A program made the translations under genes and the position numbers. A stretch of 6,767 bases of DNA, taken from NCBI GenBank assembly GCA_025355035.1, contig JANXLS010001281.1:1-6767 (forward strand), read 5' to 3'. The stretch comes from Planctomycetota bacterium (GTDB lineage Bacteria; Planctomycetota; SZUA-567; H5-PLA8). Below are positions 5,210 through 6,767 of the stretch, one piece after another. Each line of letters opens with the position of its first letter. The first letter of the stretch is position 1. A model generated the notes under the pieces. That model did no database searches. It worked only from the letters and a program-made list of their open reading frames with translations, and was not told the origin of the DNA.

Positions 5210-6767
5210 TCAAACCTTCCGCAGCTTGCTCGAAGCCATACTCAAAAGCAAAAGCTTCATACCACTCCGCCTAAAATTGATCCGCAATTTCGTATTCAGT
5301 CCCGAGCCCGTCACCGCATCGACGACCCCTTGCCCAAAAATCTCGTGATCCACCCTATCGCCGATCTCGAACGCGTTCGGATCGTCTTGAACCATGTCAT
5401 CAGCAAAAATCTTGTCGACGATGTGCCGCACCGCTGGGTCGATGATCCGCTTCGCCTTAACGTCCACCGCCCTTCGGGAAGTCGGCTCCGCGTCGACTGG
5501 AAACTCGTTTGAAATCTCGTTCTCAAAATCCGCAAACGGATCGCGTTGTTTCTTCTTCAAAAACGTCGGCTGCTGATCAAACGCGTCCTCTTCTTCGTCC
5601 ATATCAAACGGAACCGGGTCCTTCTTGAACGGCGATTGAATCCCGCCCAATCGTTCAAACAACTTCTCCGGGATCTCTTCCAGAAACCGCGACGGCACCG
5701 CGCTGTCCGTTTTCCCATATTTCATCCGGTACCGCGTCAGCGTCAGATACAACTTCTCCATCGCTCGCGTAATGCCGACGTACATCAACCGCCGCTCTTC
5801 CTCAATCGCCTTTTCGTCCTCACCATCGAACTGGTTCTGATTACGGATAAGCGGTAGCAACCCCTCCTCCAGCCCCGTCAAGAACACCACTGGATATTCA
5901 AGTCCTTTCGCCATGTGCAGCGTCATCAGCGTCACGCGATCCAAATTCGGATCCAACTTGTCCGTCGGCGACAACAACGCCGAATTTTCCAAAAATCCAG
6001 CCAGCGACGCGTTGCGCTGCCCCAACTCCTCCAGCCCGTCAAACGCCCCAGGCTCCGGCGGCGGACCCTCCGGTGCGACGACAGTGGCCGGGTCATTTTC
6101 TTTATCAAATTCCGCCGCCGCGTTCACCAATTCATTCAAATTGTCGACACGCTCCTGTTCGCCCGAAAGCGAATCCCGCAGCCCGCTCTCTTCCAACAAC
6201 GTCCGCAACGCGTCCACCACCGGATACGTCGGCATCGCCCGCATCGTATCCATCAGCCGCGCAAACTGGATCAACCCCTGTTTCGCCTTGCCTTTGAACG
6301 TCGCAATAAAATCCTCAGCATCCGGTCCGTCCAGCGTCTCCAAAAGCGACTTATTCGTCCTATTCGCCTCGATCTCGATAAGTTCCACGGCAGCTTCGCC
6401 CACTGCCCGACGCGGTACATTCACGATCCGCCGAAAAGCCGCGTCGTCCTTTGGATTCACAACCAACCGCAAATACGACAACGCATCCTTGATTTCGCGC
6501 CGCTCATAAAATGCGGTCCCCCCGATCAGCTGGTACGGAATGCTCGACTGAATCAAAGCCGTTTCAACCGCGCGAGACTGAGCGTTCGTGCGATAAAAAA
6601 CCGCCATAGCGCTGTACGTTTTCCCCGCCCGGACATGATCCAAAATCTTCCGCGCGACCTGGTGCGATTCCATCTGGTCGTCCGACGTCTCCAACAACGT
6701 GATCGAATCGCCAATATCATTTTCCGTCCAAAGCGTTTTCGGTTTTCGCTCAACGTTATTCGCAATC
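5210..6767 (-). CDS. pcrA: PcrA/UvrD-type superfamily 1 DNA helicase, N-terminus outside window
   Basis: The frame is open from the window edge to the stop at 5210, giving 518 residues that represent the C-terminal two thirds of a protein usually 700-800 long. The visible part starts in the region before motif IV (KPKTLWTEND, typical of UvrD/PcrA). Then come motif IV FYRTNAQSR (57-65), GGTAFYERREIKD of domain 2B (82-94), motif V TLMTLHMAKGLE (279-290) and motif VI EEERRLMYVGITRA (322-335), whose arginine contacts ATP. The Walker A and B motifs lie beyond the edge. An acidic, variable linker (about 387-440) leads to a C-terminal Tudor-like domain (469-518, GDRVDHEIFGQGVV to LLLSMASSKLRKV), the form that binds RNA polymerase in PcrA. 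Family role: 3'-5' DNA unwinding in excision repair and removal of stalled complexes. Any ATG within the visible part is internal. queG follows on the same strand after 41-56 bp. Confidence 0.95.
   Translation of the reverse strand, partial: IANNVERKPKTLWTENDIGDSITLLETSDDQMESHQVARKILDHVRAGKTYSAMAVFYRTNAQSRAVETALIQSSIPYQLIGGTAFYERREIKDALSYLRLVVNPKDDAAFRRIVNVPRRAVGEAAVELIEIEANRTNKSLLETLDGPDAEDFIATFKGKAKQGLIQFARLMDTMRAMPTYPVVDALRTLLEESGLRDSLSGEQERVDNLNELVNAAAEFDKENDPATVVAPEGPPPEPGAFDGLEELGQRNASLAGFLENSALLSPTDKLDPNLDRVTLMTLHMAKGLEYPVVFLTGLEEGLLPLIRNQNQFDGEDEKAIEEERRLMYVGITRAMEKLYLTLTRYRMKYGKTDSAVPSRFLEEIPEKLFERLGGIQSPFKKDPVPFDMDEEEDAFDQQPTFLKKKQRDPFADFENEISNEFPVDAEPTSRRAVDVKAKRIIDPAVRHIVDKIFADDMVQDDPNAFEIGDRVDHEIFGQGVVDAVTGSGLNTKLRINFRRSGMKLLLLSMASSKLRKV

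Noticed and set aside
5913..6509. Plus-strand open frame (198 codons) antisense to the helicase gene
   Set aside because: Ser- and Asn-rich low-complexity translation typical of an antisense frame. The minus strand carries clear helicase motifs throughout.
1..6767. CRISPR array, insertion sequence, prophage or defence island
   Set aside because: No regularly spaced direct repeats, transposase or integrase genes, terminal inverted repeats with target duplications, or known defence domains are visible on either strand.

Overview
The window looks like chromosomal DNA from a free-living bacterium, most likely from the Planctomycetota (perhaps class Phycisphaerae). This assignment is tentative. 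It rests on three things: two short, anchored, lineage-type hypothetical proteins, an excisionase-type helix-turn-helix protein with a long disordered tail, and a palindromic intergenic repeat of a type I recall from planctomycete intergenic regions. The housekeeping genes (parB, queG, a PcrA/UvrD helicase) are too widespread to decide the phylum. No transposase, phage gene, CRISPR array, rRNA or tRNA is visible.

Left part (1-1813), minus strand. Transcription runs leftward from a promoter with a perfect TATAAT box (1414-1419). It passes through two small genes (928-1374 and 514-882) that encode membrane-anchored proteins sharing a conserved core (LVDTxKQ ... AR ... D ... DT), then reaches a helix-turn-helix gene cut by the window edge (1-336). 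A perfect 9-bp inverted repeat and a weak promoter lie before that last gene. Upstream of the pair, 1402-1813 has no credible gene but holds a degenerate palindromic repeat element of about 98 bp.

Middle (1814-4103). A full-length chromosomal-type ParB gene is read leftward from its own good sigma70-type promoter. No parA gene is adjacent. The 472-bp gap between parB and a divergent short-chain dehydrogenase/reductase (SDR) gene carries two parS-like sites (core GTTCCACGTGGAAC), 63 bp apart, in an AT-rich stretch with a few DnaA-box-like words. This is a local ParB loading site and the most informative regulatory feature of the window. The SDR appears to have an almost leaderless transcript.

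Right part (4116-6767), minus strand. A PcrA/UvrD-family helicase (N-terminal ATPase half outside the window) is followed after 41-56 bp, depending on the start, by queG, the epoxyqueuosine reductase of tRNA queuosine synthesis. They probably form one transcript that converges on the SDR gene with only 12 bp between stop codons.

Overall the window combines chromosome segregation (parB/parS), DNA repair or transcription-coupled helicase activity, tRNA modification and a small uncharacterised membrane protein family. Nothing shows that these form a single pathway.
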